Both the position numbers and the translations under genes were made by a program. Below are positions 1-5,743 of a stretch of 5,872 nt of DNA, piece by piece. The DNA comes from an uncultured Lachnospiraceae bacterium (lineage in GTDB: Bacteria; Bacillota_A; Clostridia; Lachnospirales; Lachnospiraceae). The stretch spans positions 1 through 5,872 of the forward strand of contig CAMOZF010000124.1 in assembly GCA_946630765.1 (NCBI GenBank), given 5' to 3'. Position 1 is the first letter of the stretch, and each line of letters begins with the position of its first letter. The notes under the pieces were generated by a model. It had not been told where the DNA came from, searched no databases, and saw nothing but the letters and a program-made list of their open reading frames with translations.

Positions 1-24
1 CTGAGTATTTGAGTGAAGTGGAAT

Positions 25-53
25 GGGATCCCTCGGCTGCGCTCGGGATGACA
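25..53 (+). repeat. Short intergenic repeat, copy 1
   Basis: This stretch begins GGGATC and ends GCTCGGGATGACA. ATCCC at 28-32 can pair with GGGAT at 45-49, giving a small hairpin. A related copy lies on the opposite strand at 1011-1034; the two share the GGGATC start and the 13-base GCTCGGGATGACA end but differ in the middle by a few bases and a 5-base length difference. Together they bracket the metallophosphoesterase gene. Similar 'GCTCGGGATGACA' intergenic sequences are, from memory, common in gut Clostridia genomes, but I could not search for more copies. Confidence 0.5.
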
Positions 54-61
54 GATTTCCA

Positions 62-80
62 GCACAGATATTTTCTGTGC
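62..80 (-). terminator. Hairpin just past the metallophosphoesterase stop, possible weak terminator
   Basis: GCACAGA (62-68) and TCTGTGC (74-80) form a perfect 7 bp stem with a 5-base loop, one base beyond the stop codon of the minus-strand gene. On the minus strand the stem is followed by TGGAAATCTG rather than a run of T, so it is not a classical intrinsic terminator. It may act as a weak terminator or only protect the 3' end of the message. Confidence 0.35.
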
Positions 81-81
81 G

Positions 82-927
82 TCACTTTATATCAATAATA
101 ACCAGCTCGGGCGGGTTGTAGAAGCGGGGAACGGCGGTGGATTCGCGGGCGAGGCCGCGGCTCGCGATCATGGTCGTGCCCTTCTCGCGGTAGAGACCGC
201 CGCTGTAGCGGGGGAAGAAGCCCTGGTGCGGGGCGTAAACACCGTTCTGGAGGAAAGGAAGGCGCCACTGGCCGCCGTGCGCGTGACCGGAAAGCACGAG
301 GTCGAAGCGGGTGTCCCGGTACAGGGGGAAAAGCTCCGGCCGGTGCGTGAGAAGCAGGGCGAAGGTGTCGGGATCGAGCGCGCGGTCGAGGGCGGAGAGC
401 TCCTTTGAAAGGCTTCCCTGAAAGCTGGAAAGGCCGCGTCTGTAGTGGAAATCGAGGCTCTTGTCCGGATCATCGAGACCGGCGATCTGAAGACTTTCGC
501 CGTTAATTTGAAGGAGCTCCGTTTCGCTGTGGAGAATGCGCACGCCGTTTGCCTTCAGAATCTCCATTTTTTTCGAAAATTTCTCTTTGCCGGCCCAGTA
601 CTCGTGGTTGCCGGTCACATAGTAGCAGGGATAGCGGCCTGAAAGCCCCTGCACCAGGTACGCTGTTTCCTGATCATCTCTTTTATCGTCGAACATGTCC
701 CCGGTCATCACGATGACGTCCGGGGCCTCTTCCTGAATGGCCCGAAGAAGCTTCTCCTGCGCATTTCCGTAGCGGCAGGAGTGCAGATCCGAAAGGTGCG
801 CAATCCGCACCGGATGGGAGATTTTCTCGCTCTGTATTTCATAATGCCGGACGGTCAGTCCCGCGTAGAAGCCGGGAAGGACAAGGGCGGTGAGCACCGC
901 CGCCGGAATCCAGATTCGTTTTTTCAT
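82..927 (-). CDS. Membrane-anchored calcineurin-like metallophosphoesterase, YkuE/YaeI type
   Basis: This 281-residue protein is a calcineurin-like phosphoesterase with a dinuclear metal centre. All family signatures are present in order: DLH (47-49), GDMFDD (76-81), GNHE (106-109), THRP (194-197) and GHAHGG (214-219), so the enzyme should be active. Residues about 5-25 form one hydrophobic segment after a KKR start, consistent with a membrane anchor or uncleaved signal that places the catalytic domain outside the membrane. Characterised relatives (B. subtilis YkuE, E. coli YaeI/LpxG) act at the envelope; YkuE is cell-wall associated and YaeI-type enzymes have been linked to lipid phosphate hydrolysis. 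The substrate here is unknown. The ATG at 927 is preceded by AAAGGAG at 933-939 with a 5-base spacer, which fixes the start. The gene has its own promoter at 965-992 and is a single-gene transcript, flanked by inverted short repeats. Length is normal for the family. Confidence 0.93.
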   Translation of the reverse strand: MKKRIWIPAAVLTALVLPGFYAGLTVRHYEIQSEKISHPVRIAHLSDLHSCRYGNAQEKLLRAIQEEAPDVIVMTGDMFDDKRDDQETAYLVQGLSGRYPCYYVTGNHEYWAGKEKFSKKMEILKANGVRILHSETELLQINGESLQIAGLDDPDKSLDFHYRRGLSSFQGSLSKELSALDRALDPDTFALLLTHRPELFPLYRDTRFDLVLSGHAHGGQWRLPFLQNGVYAPHQGFFPRYSGGLYREKGTTMIASRGLARESTAVPRFYNPPELVIIDIK

Positions 928-964
928 CGATACTCCTTTATGTGATCGCTTGATTTATAGCATT

Positions 965-992
965 ATTATACCATCCGGGAGGCTTTTGGCAA
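965..992 (-). promoter_or_regulatory. Sigma-A-type promoter of the metallophosphoesterase gene
   Basis: On the minus strand TTGCCA (987-992, 5 of 6 to consensus) is followed after 16 bases by a perfect TATAAT (965-970). Transcription would start near 958, giving a leader of about 30 bases that carries the AAAGGAG ribosome binding site at 933-939. Confidence 0.75.
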
Positions 993-1010
993 GAGTGTTC
1001 TTCATAGCGG

Positions 1011-1034
1011 TGTCATCCCGAGCGAGCAGATCCC
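1011..1034 (-). repeat. Short intergenic repeat, copy 2 (inverted relative to 25-53)
   Basis: Read on the minus strand this begins GGGATC and ends GCTCGGGATGACA, matching both ends of the copy at 25-53 in opposite orientation, with a shorter middle. It lies directly before the point where similarity to an ABC permease begins (about 1042), so it marks the broken edge of that pseudogene. This may be where the rearrangement occurred. Confidence 0.5.
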
Positions 1035-1041
1035 GAATTGT

Positions 1042-1347
1042 GTGATTTCCATGCGCTCCGACAATCACGCGAAGACCACGGAGAAGCTTCAGGAAATGAT
1101 CCGCTCCTCCGCGGATCTGAGCGGGAACGTTGAGGATATCGCCGGGTCCCGGGAGGCGGTGCTCATGACCTTCGTGATCCACCGCGTTGCCATCATCAGC
1201 TTCGAGGTGCCGTTTCAGATTCCGTGGAAGAGCATCCTGATCGCCGTCGCCTCCGTTTTCCTCGTCGTTTTTGCCACGATGATCTACGCGCGCGGCAAGC
1301 TGTCGAAGGACAATCCGATTGACGCGCTGAAACTGGAAACGCTGTAA
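1042..1347 (+). pseudogene. Remnant of an FtsX-like ABC transporter permease (C-terminal part, internally deleted)
   Basis: This frame encodes about 101 residues ending in the typical C-terminus of Firmicutes FtsX-like permeases: a hydrophobic helix (roughly residues 63-82, WKSILIAVASVFLVVFATMI) followed by a basic turn and KDNPIDALKLETL, the family's 'NPIDALK' tail. The first ~35 residues (ISMRSDNHAKTTEKLQEMI to GNVEDIA) resemble the extracellular segment that in intact proteins precedes the second membrane block. The helices expected in between, including the 'FAMLKSVGM'-like region, are absent, so an internal deletion is inferred. Intact members have several hundred residues or more and sit next to an ATPase gene; neither is present. 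The upstream frame is open to 961 but runs through the short repeat, and no ribosome binding site precedes the GTG at 1042 or the following ATG. The frame ends 7 bases from the convergent peptidase gene. It is very unlikely to make a functional transporter. Confidence 0.8.
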
Positions 1348-1354
1348 GCGTCCG

Positions 1355-2380
1355 TTACCGCAGTTCAAACCCGATGCGGATATTCCGGGCGTTTTTGCGG
1401 GAAACGGTACCGAAGCCGCCGCTGATGATCGGAAGCATCGGCGGCAGATGGCCAAGGTCAATGTCCATCAGGACGGGGACATTGAGGTCCGAGACGACAT
1501 CGAGGACCGCACGGTACTGGTCAAGGCCGAGAAGCTTCTGGCCGTACTGAAGCGGCCGTCCGATCAGGAAGGCTTTGACATTTTTGAACCAGCCGGCATG
1601 CTTCATCTGCCACATCGCGCGGCGGATCGAGAAGACCGACAGGTCGCAGGCTTCCAGGAACCAGATGATGCCGTCGCCCTTATAGCGCTCGGCAAATTCC
1701 GGTACGCGGTCATAAACGGTTCCGGTGAGATTCACGAGGCAGTCCATGCAGCCGCCGATGAAGCGCCCGGAAAGCGCGGAATCATCCCAGTTGAAGGCCT
1801 TCACGAAGGTCTGTTTTGTCAGGTTATAGGGCACGAGCGGATGATCCTGATCCTTCATGCTTTCAATTTCCCAGCGCCCATAGCCGGAAAATTCAAGCTT
1901 TTCCCCGGTGAGAAGCGAGAAAGCGTCTCTGATGGAACGGTGCCAGGGCTCCATGCCGAAGGTCCCTGCGCAGGGACCGTAGACGGCCGCCGTATCGCAG
2001 AGGGTCGGAAGCAGGAAGGTGAAATTGGTATTATCCGAGTAGCCCATGTACCATTTGGGCTGTGCGTTCCGGATCTTTTCAAAATCCACATAATCGAGGA
2101 TCTCACACATCAGCTCGCCGCCGCCCACGGAGATCAGGGCATTGTTTTTTTCGGAGCAGTACCACCGGGTCAGCTCGTCTCCGCAGCATTTCGGGTCGGT
2201 ACTGATGCCGATGCCGTCACCCTTATAGACATTCGGCCCCGGATCGGTCGAATAGCCCATCGCCCGGAACTTTTCCTGCGCGTGCCGGAAGGCTGAAAGA
2301 TACGGCTCGGTTGCCGCGCCGAAGGACGGCGCGACAAAACCGATCGTGCCATTTTTACTGAGAAAATCGGGGTATCGCAT
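1355..2380 (-). CDS. S66-family serine peptidase, MccF-like (LD-carboxypeptidase superfamily)
   Basis: This 341-residue cytoplasmic protein belongs to peptidase family S66, which contains LD-carboxypeptidases (murein tetrapeptide recycling) and MccF-type enzymes that cleave microcin C7-like acyl-sulfamoyl adenylates or related amide bonds. The N-terminal TIGFVAPSFG block (12-21) is typical. The nucleophile elbow is GYSD with Ser115 (113-116), the second triad residue is Glu243 in IIWFLEA (238-244), and the catalytic His311 lies in DLGHLPP (308-314). The triad is therefore complete. Length and the long middle segment (WYMGYSDNTNF, then the YGPCAGTFGMEPWH region) fit the MccF branch better than short LD-carboxypeptidases. 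No signal peptide is seen. I chose the ATG at 2380 because AAAGGAGG (2386-2393) precedes it by 5 bases; an in-frame ATG 17 codons upstream (2431) lies upstream of that site and lacks its own. The gene diverges from the CPBP protease gene, with a promoter at 2448-2476, and no microcin synthesis gene is in view. The natural substrate is unknown. Confidence 0.92.
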   Translation of the reverse strand: MRYPDFLSKNGTIGFVAPSFGAATEPYLSAFRHAQEKFRAMGYSTDPGPNVYKGDGIGISTDPKCCGDELTRWYCSEKNNALISVGGGELMCEILDYVDFEKIRNAQPKWYMGYSDNTNFTFLLPTLCDTAAVYGPCAGTFGMEPWHRSIRDAFSLLTGEKLEFSGYGRWEIESMKDQDHPLVPYNLTKQTFVKAFNWDDSALSGRFIGGCMDCLVNLTGTVYDRVPEFAERYKGDGIIWFLEACDLSVFSIRRAMWQMKHAGWFKNVKAFLIGRPLQYGQKLLGLDQYRAVLDVVSDLNVPVLMDIDLGHLPPMLPIISGGFGTVSRKNARNIRIGFELR

Positions 2381-2385
2381 AGACG

Positions 2386-2393
2386 CCTCCTTT
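2386..2393 (-). promoter_or_regulatory. Ribosome binding site deciding the peptidase start
   Basis: On the minus strand this reads AAAGGAGG, a near-perfect anti-16S match, 5 bases before the ATG at 2380. It lies inside the longer in-frame extension that would begin at 2431, so it argues for the shorter 341-residue protein. Confidence 0.85.
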
Positions 2394-2447
2394 GAAAAAT
2401 CGAATTTCACCGCCGCGCTTTTCAAAAACACGGCAGCGGTTTCAGAA

Positions 2448-2476
2448 AGTGTACCATGATCCGGACGGTTTGTGAA
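2448..2476 (-). promoter_or_regulatory. Probable promoter of the MccF-like peptidase gene
   Basis: On the minus strand TTCACA (2471-2476, 5 of 6) and TACACT (2448-2453, 4 of 6) are separated by 17 bases. The start would fall near 2441, giving a ~60-base leader to the ATG at 2380. It points away from the promoter at 2505-2533; the two -35 boxes are 28 bases apart, so one bound regulator could affect both. No obvious operator palindrome is visible between them. Confidence 0.6.
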
Positions 2477-2504
2477 GAGAAAAATGCCTGCCGGAACGCG
2501 GTGA

Positions 2505-2533
2505 TTGAAAAAGATCCGTTTATTGTGTATAAT
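2505..2533 (+). promoter_or_regulatory. Sigma-A-type promoter of the CPBP protease gene
   Basis: TTGAAA (2505-2510, 5 of 6) and a perfect TATAAT (2528-2533) are 17 bases apart. Transcription would begin near 2540, about 45 bases before the chosen GTG start at 2584. Confidence 0.85.
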
Positions 2534-2564
2534 ACTCCGGAAACGGGTTTTCTTTGAGAAATCC

Positions 2565-2573
2565 GGAAGGGAG
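2565..2573 (+). promoter_or_regulatory. Ribosome binding site deciding the CPBP protease start
   Basis: GGAAGGGAG lies 10 bases before the GTG at 2584. The spacing is slightly long, but it is the only purine-rich site near the 5' end, and it favours GTG 2584 over the in-frame TTG 2554. Confidence 0.65.
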
Positions 2574-2583
2574 AAAACATACT

Positions 2584-3735
2584 GTGAAAAGAACTTATTC
2601 CAAATGCGGACTTTCTGTTGTGACGCTTTACGGTGTGATGGGTGCGGTTTCGGGCGTACTCATGGGTCTGATCGTCGGAATCGGCGCTGCGATCATGCTC
2701 GCGGGAGAAATGAACTGGCTGCTTCAGGAGGCCGGGCGTGGGGATTTTGGCAGCATTGTCCGGATCATCATGGACAGCGACATTATGAACTTTGTCATTA
2801 TCGGCACCGTTCTCGGGTCGGTTTTCGGCATGGGCATCGGAATCCTGATCATGCGCAGGATCCTTCCCGAAAAAAATAACATTCCGATTCCGAAAAAGAA
2901 TCTGTCCTTCCCCGATTTCCTGCTGGTTATCATGATGGCCTTCGGGCTCTGGGGCGTCGGCGCCTTTCTCGGAAATCTGCCGGAATGGTTCGGCATCGGC
3001 CTTGAGAACGAGCTTTTCAGTTCCACGAGACCGATCATGATCATTTTCCACCTCTACGCGATCTTCGGCGCGCCGTTTTTCGAGGAACTGGCCTTCAGAA
3101 AGACGCTTCTTGACGCGGCGCACCCCTATGGCGAGATCCCGGCGGCCTTCCTGTCGGCGCTGCTTTTCGGCCTAATGCACGGAAATTCCGCGCAGTTTCT
3201 GCTGGCCTTCACGCTGGGACTGCTGCTTTCGGCGGTCTACATGCGCACGGGCCGCGTGATCTACACGATGTTCCTGCACTTTATGATCAATCTGACGGCG
3301 ACCGTTCCGAGCTTTTTCGAAATGGCCGGCATCAACATCGACATCCCCTGGTACTTTGTCGTCGGGACACTGACCGTGGCGGGAATCGTGCTTCTGATCA
3401 TTTTCCGGAAAAAAGAGTTCCTGAGCCTGTCCGAATCCGCAGAGCCGGATCCGAACGCCTCGGCCTTTAAAAATGTCGGCATGCGCATCGCCGTGATCGG
3501 CGGACTCGTGCTGATCGCGGGCTATGAAGCGATCCAGTTTGTCGGCTGCATCGCGAGCGGCTTCGGCCCGGAAGTGCTTTTACGCCTGGTGCCGCTTGCT
3601 TTGACCGTTGCGGTCATCATCCTCGTGCTGCGTCTCGTGGGAAAGCCCCGCAGTGTAGCACAGGCGATGATTCCGGAGATGCCGCAGCTGAACCCGCAGA
3701 TGAATTCCGAAATAAATCCGCAGGACAACAAATAA
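2584..3735 (+). CDS. CPBP (CAAX/Abi) family intramembrane glutamic protease
   Basis: This 383-residue polytopic membrane protein carries all three CPBP motifs: EELAFR (167-172, the EExxxR catalytic pair), FGLMH (195-199, FxxxH) and HFMIN (232-236, HxxxN). The family includes the Rce1 CAAX prenyl protease and many bacterial proteins tied to bacteriocin self-immunity or peptide maturation; the specific substrate is not evident. Hydrophobic segments lie near 16-40, 68-90, 109-130, 150-165, 184-224, 256-273, 302-320 and 332-350. Two of them precede the CPBP core and two or three follow it, ending in a polar Pro/Asn/Gln-rich tail (about 358-383). The start is a GTG at 2584 preceded by GGAAGGGAG (2565-2573) with a 10-base spacer. 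A TTG at 2554 in the same frame has no binding site before it and would put the site inside the gene. It is transcribed alone from 2505-2533. No terminator follows, and the next promoter begins 5 bases past the stop. Confidence 0.9.
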   Translation: MKRTYSKCGLSVVTLYGVMGAVSGVLMGLIVGIGAAIMLAGEMNWLLQEAGRGDFGSIVRIIMDSDIMNFVIIGTVLGSVFGMGIGILIMRRILPEKNNIPIPKKNLSFPDFLLVIMMAFGLWGVGAFLGNLPEWFGIGLENELFSSTRPIMIIFHLYAIFGAPFFEELAFRKTLLDAAHPYGEIPAAFLSALLFGLMHGNSAQFLLAFTLGLLLSAVYMRTGRVIYTMFLHFMINLTATVPSFFEMAGINIDIPWYFVVGTLTVAGIVLLIIFRKKEFLSLSESAEPDPNASAFKNVGMRIAVIGGLVLIAGYEAIQFVGCIASGFGPEVLLRLVPLALTVAVIILVLRLVGKPRSVAQAMIPEMPQLNPQMNSEINPQDNK

Positions 3736-3740
3736 AGCCC

Positions 3741-3769
3741 TTGACAGTTGCATTTTAATGGAATACAAT
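3741..3769 (+). promoter_or_regulatory. Strong sigma-A-type promoter driving the riboswitch leader
   Basis: A perfect TTGACA (3741-3746) and TACAAT (3764-3769, 5 of 6) are exactly 17 bases apart. It is the best promoter in the window. The start would be near 3776, about 15 bases before the riboswitch aptamer. The -35 box begins 5 bases after the stop codon of the CPBP protease gene. Confidence 0.9.
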
Positions 3770-3790
3770 GCAGGATAACAACCGTATATT

Positions 3791-3976
3791 CATGATAGAG
3801 GCGCGGCCAACAAGAGTAGCTGTTTCCGAACCGTAAAAGGACCGTTAACAGGAAGCAGGCGAAAGGGGCGGCCGCCGAGAAAAAACAGAGGGCCAGGGTC
3901 CGGCAGCTGTTTTTTCGGGCCATGAGAGAAGATCTCATGGACTGTCGCGGAGAATTTTTCGCGGAGCGCTGTCGTG
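3791..3976 (+). promoter_or_regulatory. Lysine riboswitch (L box) aptamer
   Basis: The conserved core of the lysine riboswitch is readable in order: GATAGAGGCGCG (3794-3805), AAGAGTA (3812-3818), GAAAGGGGCGG (3861-3871) then CCGCCGA (3872-3878), and CTGTCG (3942-3947). All five helices can be drawn. P1 is 3791-3798 with 3969-3976. P2 is CTGTTTCC (3820-3827) with GGAAGCAG (3851-3858). P3 is a perfect 10 bp stem, 3879-3888 with 3907-3916. P4 is a perfect 8 bp stem, 3920-3927 with 3933-3940. P5 is CGCG 3946-3949 with 3960-3963. GGACC in loop 2 (3839-3843) is complementary to GGTCC in loop 3 (3897-3901), the kissing interaction known for this RNA. The aptamer binds L-lysine and normally switches the downstream gene off. 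The gene it controls is the NhaC-family transporter at 4092. Confidence 0.93.
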
Positions 3977-3993
3977 TTCTGTATCCATCATAG

Positions 3994-4087
3994 AAATCCT
4001 TTTTTCCCTGATCACTGCAGAAGTTATGACAGGTCATGACTTTGCAGGTTGATTATTCGGACAGCAGTGTCCGGGAAAGAAGGATTT
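3994..4087 (+). promoter_or_regulatory. Riboswitch expression platform: helix that sequesters the ribosome binding site
   Basis: Bases 3994-4008 (AAATCCTTTTTTCCC) are complementary to 4073-4087 (GGGAAAGAAGGATTT) over 15 bp with a single G-U pair. The 3' arm contains the AAGGA ribosome binding site (4080-4084) of the transporter gene, so forming the helix would hide it. The enclosed segment folds into two further hairpins: 4015-4029 with 4034-4047 (about 14 bp with one bulge and two G-U pairs, 4-base loop) and 4058-4063 with 4068-4073 (6 bp, loop GCAG). This suggests control of translation. The T-run at 4085-4091 directly after the helix means a transcription-termination contribution cannot be excluded, although the ~64-base enclosed loop is unlike an ordinary intrinsic terminator. 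Confidence 0.7.
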
Positions 4088-4091
4088 TTTT

Positions 4092-5723
4092 ATGAGAAAC
4101 CTGGGTAAAAGAGACAGCAGAAGAATTCTTCGGATTCTCGTACCGGTAATTCTTCTTCTTTCGGTTCTCGCAGTGACGGTCTTCGCGGACGGCGAAGGCG
4201 CGGAGGAAACCAGCCGCTTCTATCAGACGTTCTGGTCGCTTCTTCCGCCGATTATCGCGATCGGGCTTGCACTGATCACGAAGGAGGTCTACACCTCGCT
4301 GTTTGTCGGAATTGTGGTCGGCGGCCTTCTGTACAGCAATTTCAATTTCGAGGGGACGATCCTGCATGTTTTCAATGACGGCATTGTCGCCTCGATCGCG
4401 GATCCCTATAATGTCGGTATTCTGGTCTTTCTGGTCATCCTCGGCATCCTGGTCATCCTGATGAATAAGGCCGGCGGCTCGGCCGCTTTCGGACGCTGGG
4501 CTTCCGAACACATCAAGTCCCGCGCCGGCGCACAGCTCGCGACGATTGCGCTCGGTGTGCTGATCTTCATCGACGACTATTTCAACTGTCTGACGGTCGG
4601 CTCCGTCATGCGCCCCGTGACCGATAAGAGTAAAATTTCCCGCGCGAAGCTGGCGTACCTGATCGACGCGACGGCCGCCCCGGTCTGCATTATCGCGCCG
4701 GTTTCTTCCTGGGCCGCAGCGGTATCGAGCTACGTGGAGGAAGGAAACGGCCTCGCGCTCTTTATCCGCGCGATTCCCTTCAATTTCTACGCGCTTCTGA
4801 CGATTGTCATGATGATTTTCCTCGCTGTGACGGGCATGGACTTTGGCCCGATGCGCAGGCACGAGAAAAATGCCAAAGACAACGGCGACATTTTCTCCGG
4901 CATGAAGGCCTACGCCGCCGAAGCTTCCGAGGACGCGAACCCGAAGGGCAAGGTCATTGACCTGGTGCTCCCGATCGCCGTCCTGATTGTCTCCTGCGTG
5001 ATCGGCATGATCTACTCGGGCGGCTTCTTCTCCGGCGAAAGCTTTATCAACGCCTTCAGTAATTCCGACGCCTCCGTCGGTCTGATGCTCGGCTCGGCAG
5101 TCGCGCTTGTCATCACCTTTATCTACTACCTGATCCGCCGTGTCCTTTCCTTCAAGGAAATGACCGCCGCGATCCCGGAAGGCTTCAAGTCGATGGTTCC
5201 CGCGATCCTGATCCTGACCTTCGCCTGGTCCTTAAAGGCCATGACGGATTCTCTCGGCGCAAAGCAGTTCGTTGAAGCGCTGGTCATGAACTCCGCCGGC
5301 GCCTTCCAGATCTTCCTTCCCGCGATCGTCTTCCTGATTGCCGTCCTTCTGTCCTTTGCGACCGGCACGAGCTGGGGCACCTTCGGCATTCTGATCCCGA
5401 TCACGCTCGGTGTCTTCCCGCTGACCAATCCGCTCGGCGTTGTCTGTGTCTCCGCCTGTATGGCCGGCGCGGTCTGCGGCGATCACTGTTCCCCGATCTC
5501 CGATACGACGATCATGGCCTCTGCCGGCGCGCAGTGTGACCACGTGACGCACGTTTCCACCCAGCTTCCCTACGCCATCACCGTCGCCGCGGTCAGCTTC
5601 GTCACCTACATCATCGCCGGCCTCGTCCCGCGTGCCTTTGTGGCCCTCCCCGTCGGCATCATCCTGATGATCGGCACCCTGTTCCTGATGCGCATGCGCG
5701 ACCACAAAAAGAACGCCGCCTGA
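4092..5723 (+). CDS. NhaC-family transporter under lysine riboswitch control, probable lysine importer (LysW type)
   Basis: This 543-residue polytopic membrane protein belongs to the NhaC Na+/H+ antiporter family. Characteristic blocks are the tail of helix 147-160 into IDDYFN (160-165), the region VMRPVTDKSKISRAKLAYL followed by DATAAP (192-197), PVSSW (203-207), FATGTSWGTFG (422-432) and GDHCSPISDTT (463-473). About 11-12 hydrophobic segments are spread through the chain, with a polar cytoplasmic-type loop at about 252-287. Residues 1-34 (basic start, hydrophobic 15-31, then FADGEGAEE) look like a signal peptide or an extra first helix. Family members are usually annotated as sodium/proton antiporters, but comparative genomics of the lysine regulon links riboswitch-controlled NhaC-like proteins (named LysW) to lysine uptake, and the riboswitch upstream places this one in that group. 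The ATG is preceded by AAGGA at 4080-4084 with a spacer of seven T. The gene is monocistronic, ending at a strong terminator. Assignment to the family is firm; lysine as substrate is inference from regulation. Confidence 0.93.
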   Translation: MRNLGKRDSRRILRILVPVILLLSVLAVTVFADGEGAEETSRFYQTFWSLLPPIIAIGLALITKEVYTSLFVGIVVGGLLYSNFNFEGTILHVFNDGIVASIADPYNVGILVFLVILGILVILMNKAGGSAAFGRWASEHIKSRAGAQLATIALGVLIFIDDYFNCLTVGSVMRPVTDKSKISRAKLAYLIDATAAPVCIIAPVSSWAAAVSSYVEEGNGLALFIRAIPFNFYALLTIVMMIFLAVTGMDFGPMRRHEKNAKDNGDIFSGMKAYAAEASEDANPKGKVIDLVLPIAVLIVSCVIGMIYSGGFFSGESFINAFSNSDASVGLMLGSAVALVITFIYYLIRRVLSFKEMTAAIPEGFKSMVPAILILTFAWSLKAMTDSLGAKQFVEALVMNSAGAFQIFLPAIVFLIAVLLSFATGTSWGTFGILIPITLGVFPLTNPLGVVCVSACMAGAVCGDHCSPISDTTIMASAGAQCDHVTHVSTQLPYAITVAAVSFVTYIIAGLVPRAFVALPVGIILMIGTLFLMRMRDHKKNAA

Positions 5724-5743
5724 CCCCCATCATAAAACACCCC

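Noticed and set aside
955..1461. 168-codon minus-strand open frame
   Set aside because: It is antisense to the permease remnant and overlaps the end of the peptidase gene and the metallophosphoesterase promoter; its translation resembles nothing.
1448..2296. Long 282-codon open frame on the plus strand
   Set aside because: It is antisense to the MccF-like peptidase, whose complete catalytic triad and strong binding site make it the real gene. The plus-strand translation has no recognisable domain and no binding site.
2537..2566. CCGGA/TCCGG pairing in the CPBP protease leader as a regulatory hairpin
   Set aside because: Only 5 bp with a 20-base loop and no extension; expected by chance in this base composition.
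2422..3123. 233-codon minus-strand open frame
   Set aside because: It is antisense to the CPBP protease, covers both divergent promoters, and has a low-complexity charged composition.
3776..4000. T-box leader as the identity of the leader RNA
   Set aside because: The leader has no T-box AGGGTGG-type motif or specifier stem, while the lysine riboswitch core is complete.
3522..4037. 171-codon minus-strand open frame across the protease end and riboswitch
   Set aside because: It runs antisense through the structured leader, whose helices and core bases explain the sequence far better than a coding function.
4058..4091. Hairpin 4058-4073 plus the T-run 4085-4091 as a classical terminator
   Set aside because: Eleven bases including the ribosome binding site separate the stem from the T-run, so the geometry does not fit an intrinsic terminator. 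The sequestering helix explains both arms better.
4053..4862. 269-codon minus-strand open frame over the leader and transporter gene
   Set aside because: Its translation is rich in Arg, Asp, His and Glu without a domain, as expected for the antisense of a hydrophobic membrane protein, and it would run through the riboswitch leader.
5232..5705. 157-codon minus-strand open frame
   Set aside because: It is antisense to the transporter's C-terminal half, with a His/Asp/Gly/Arg-rich low-complexity translation.
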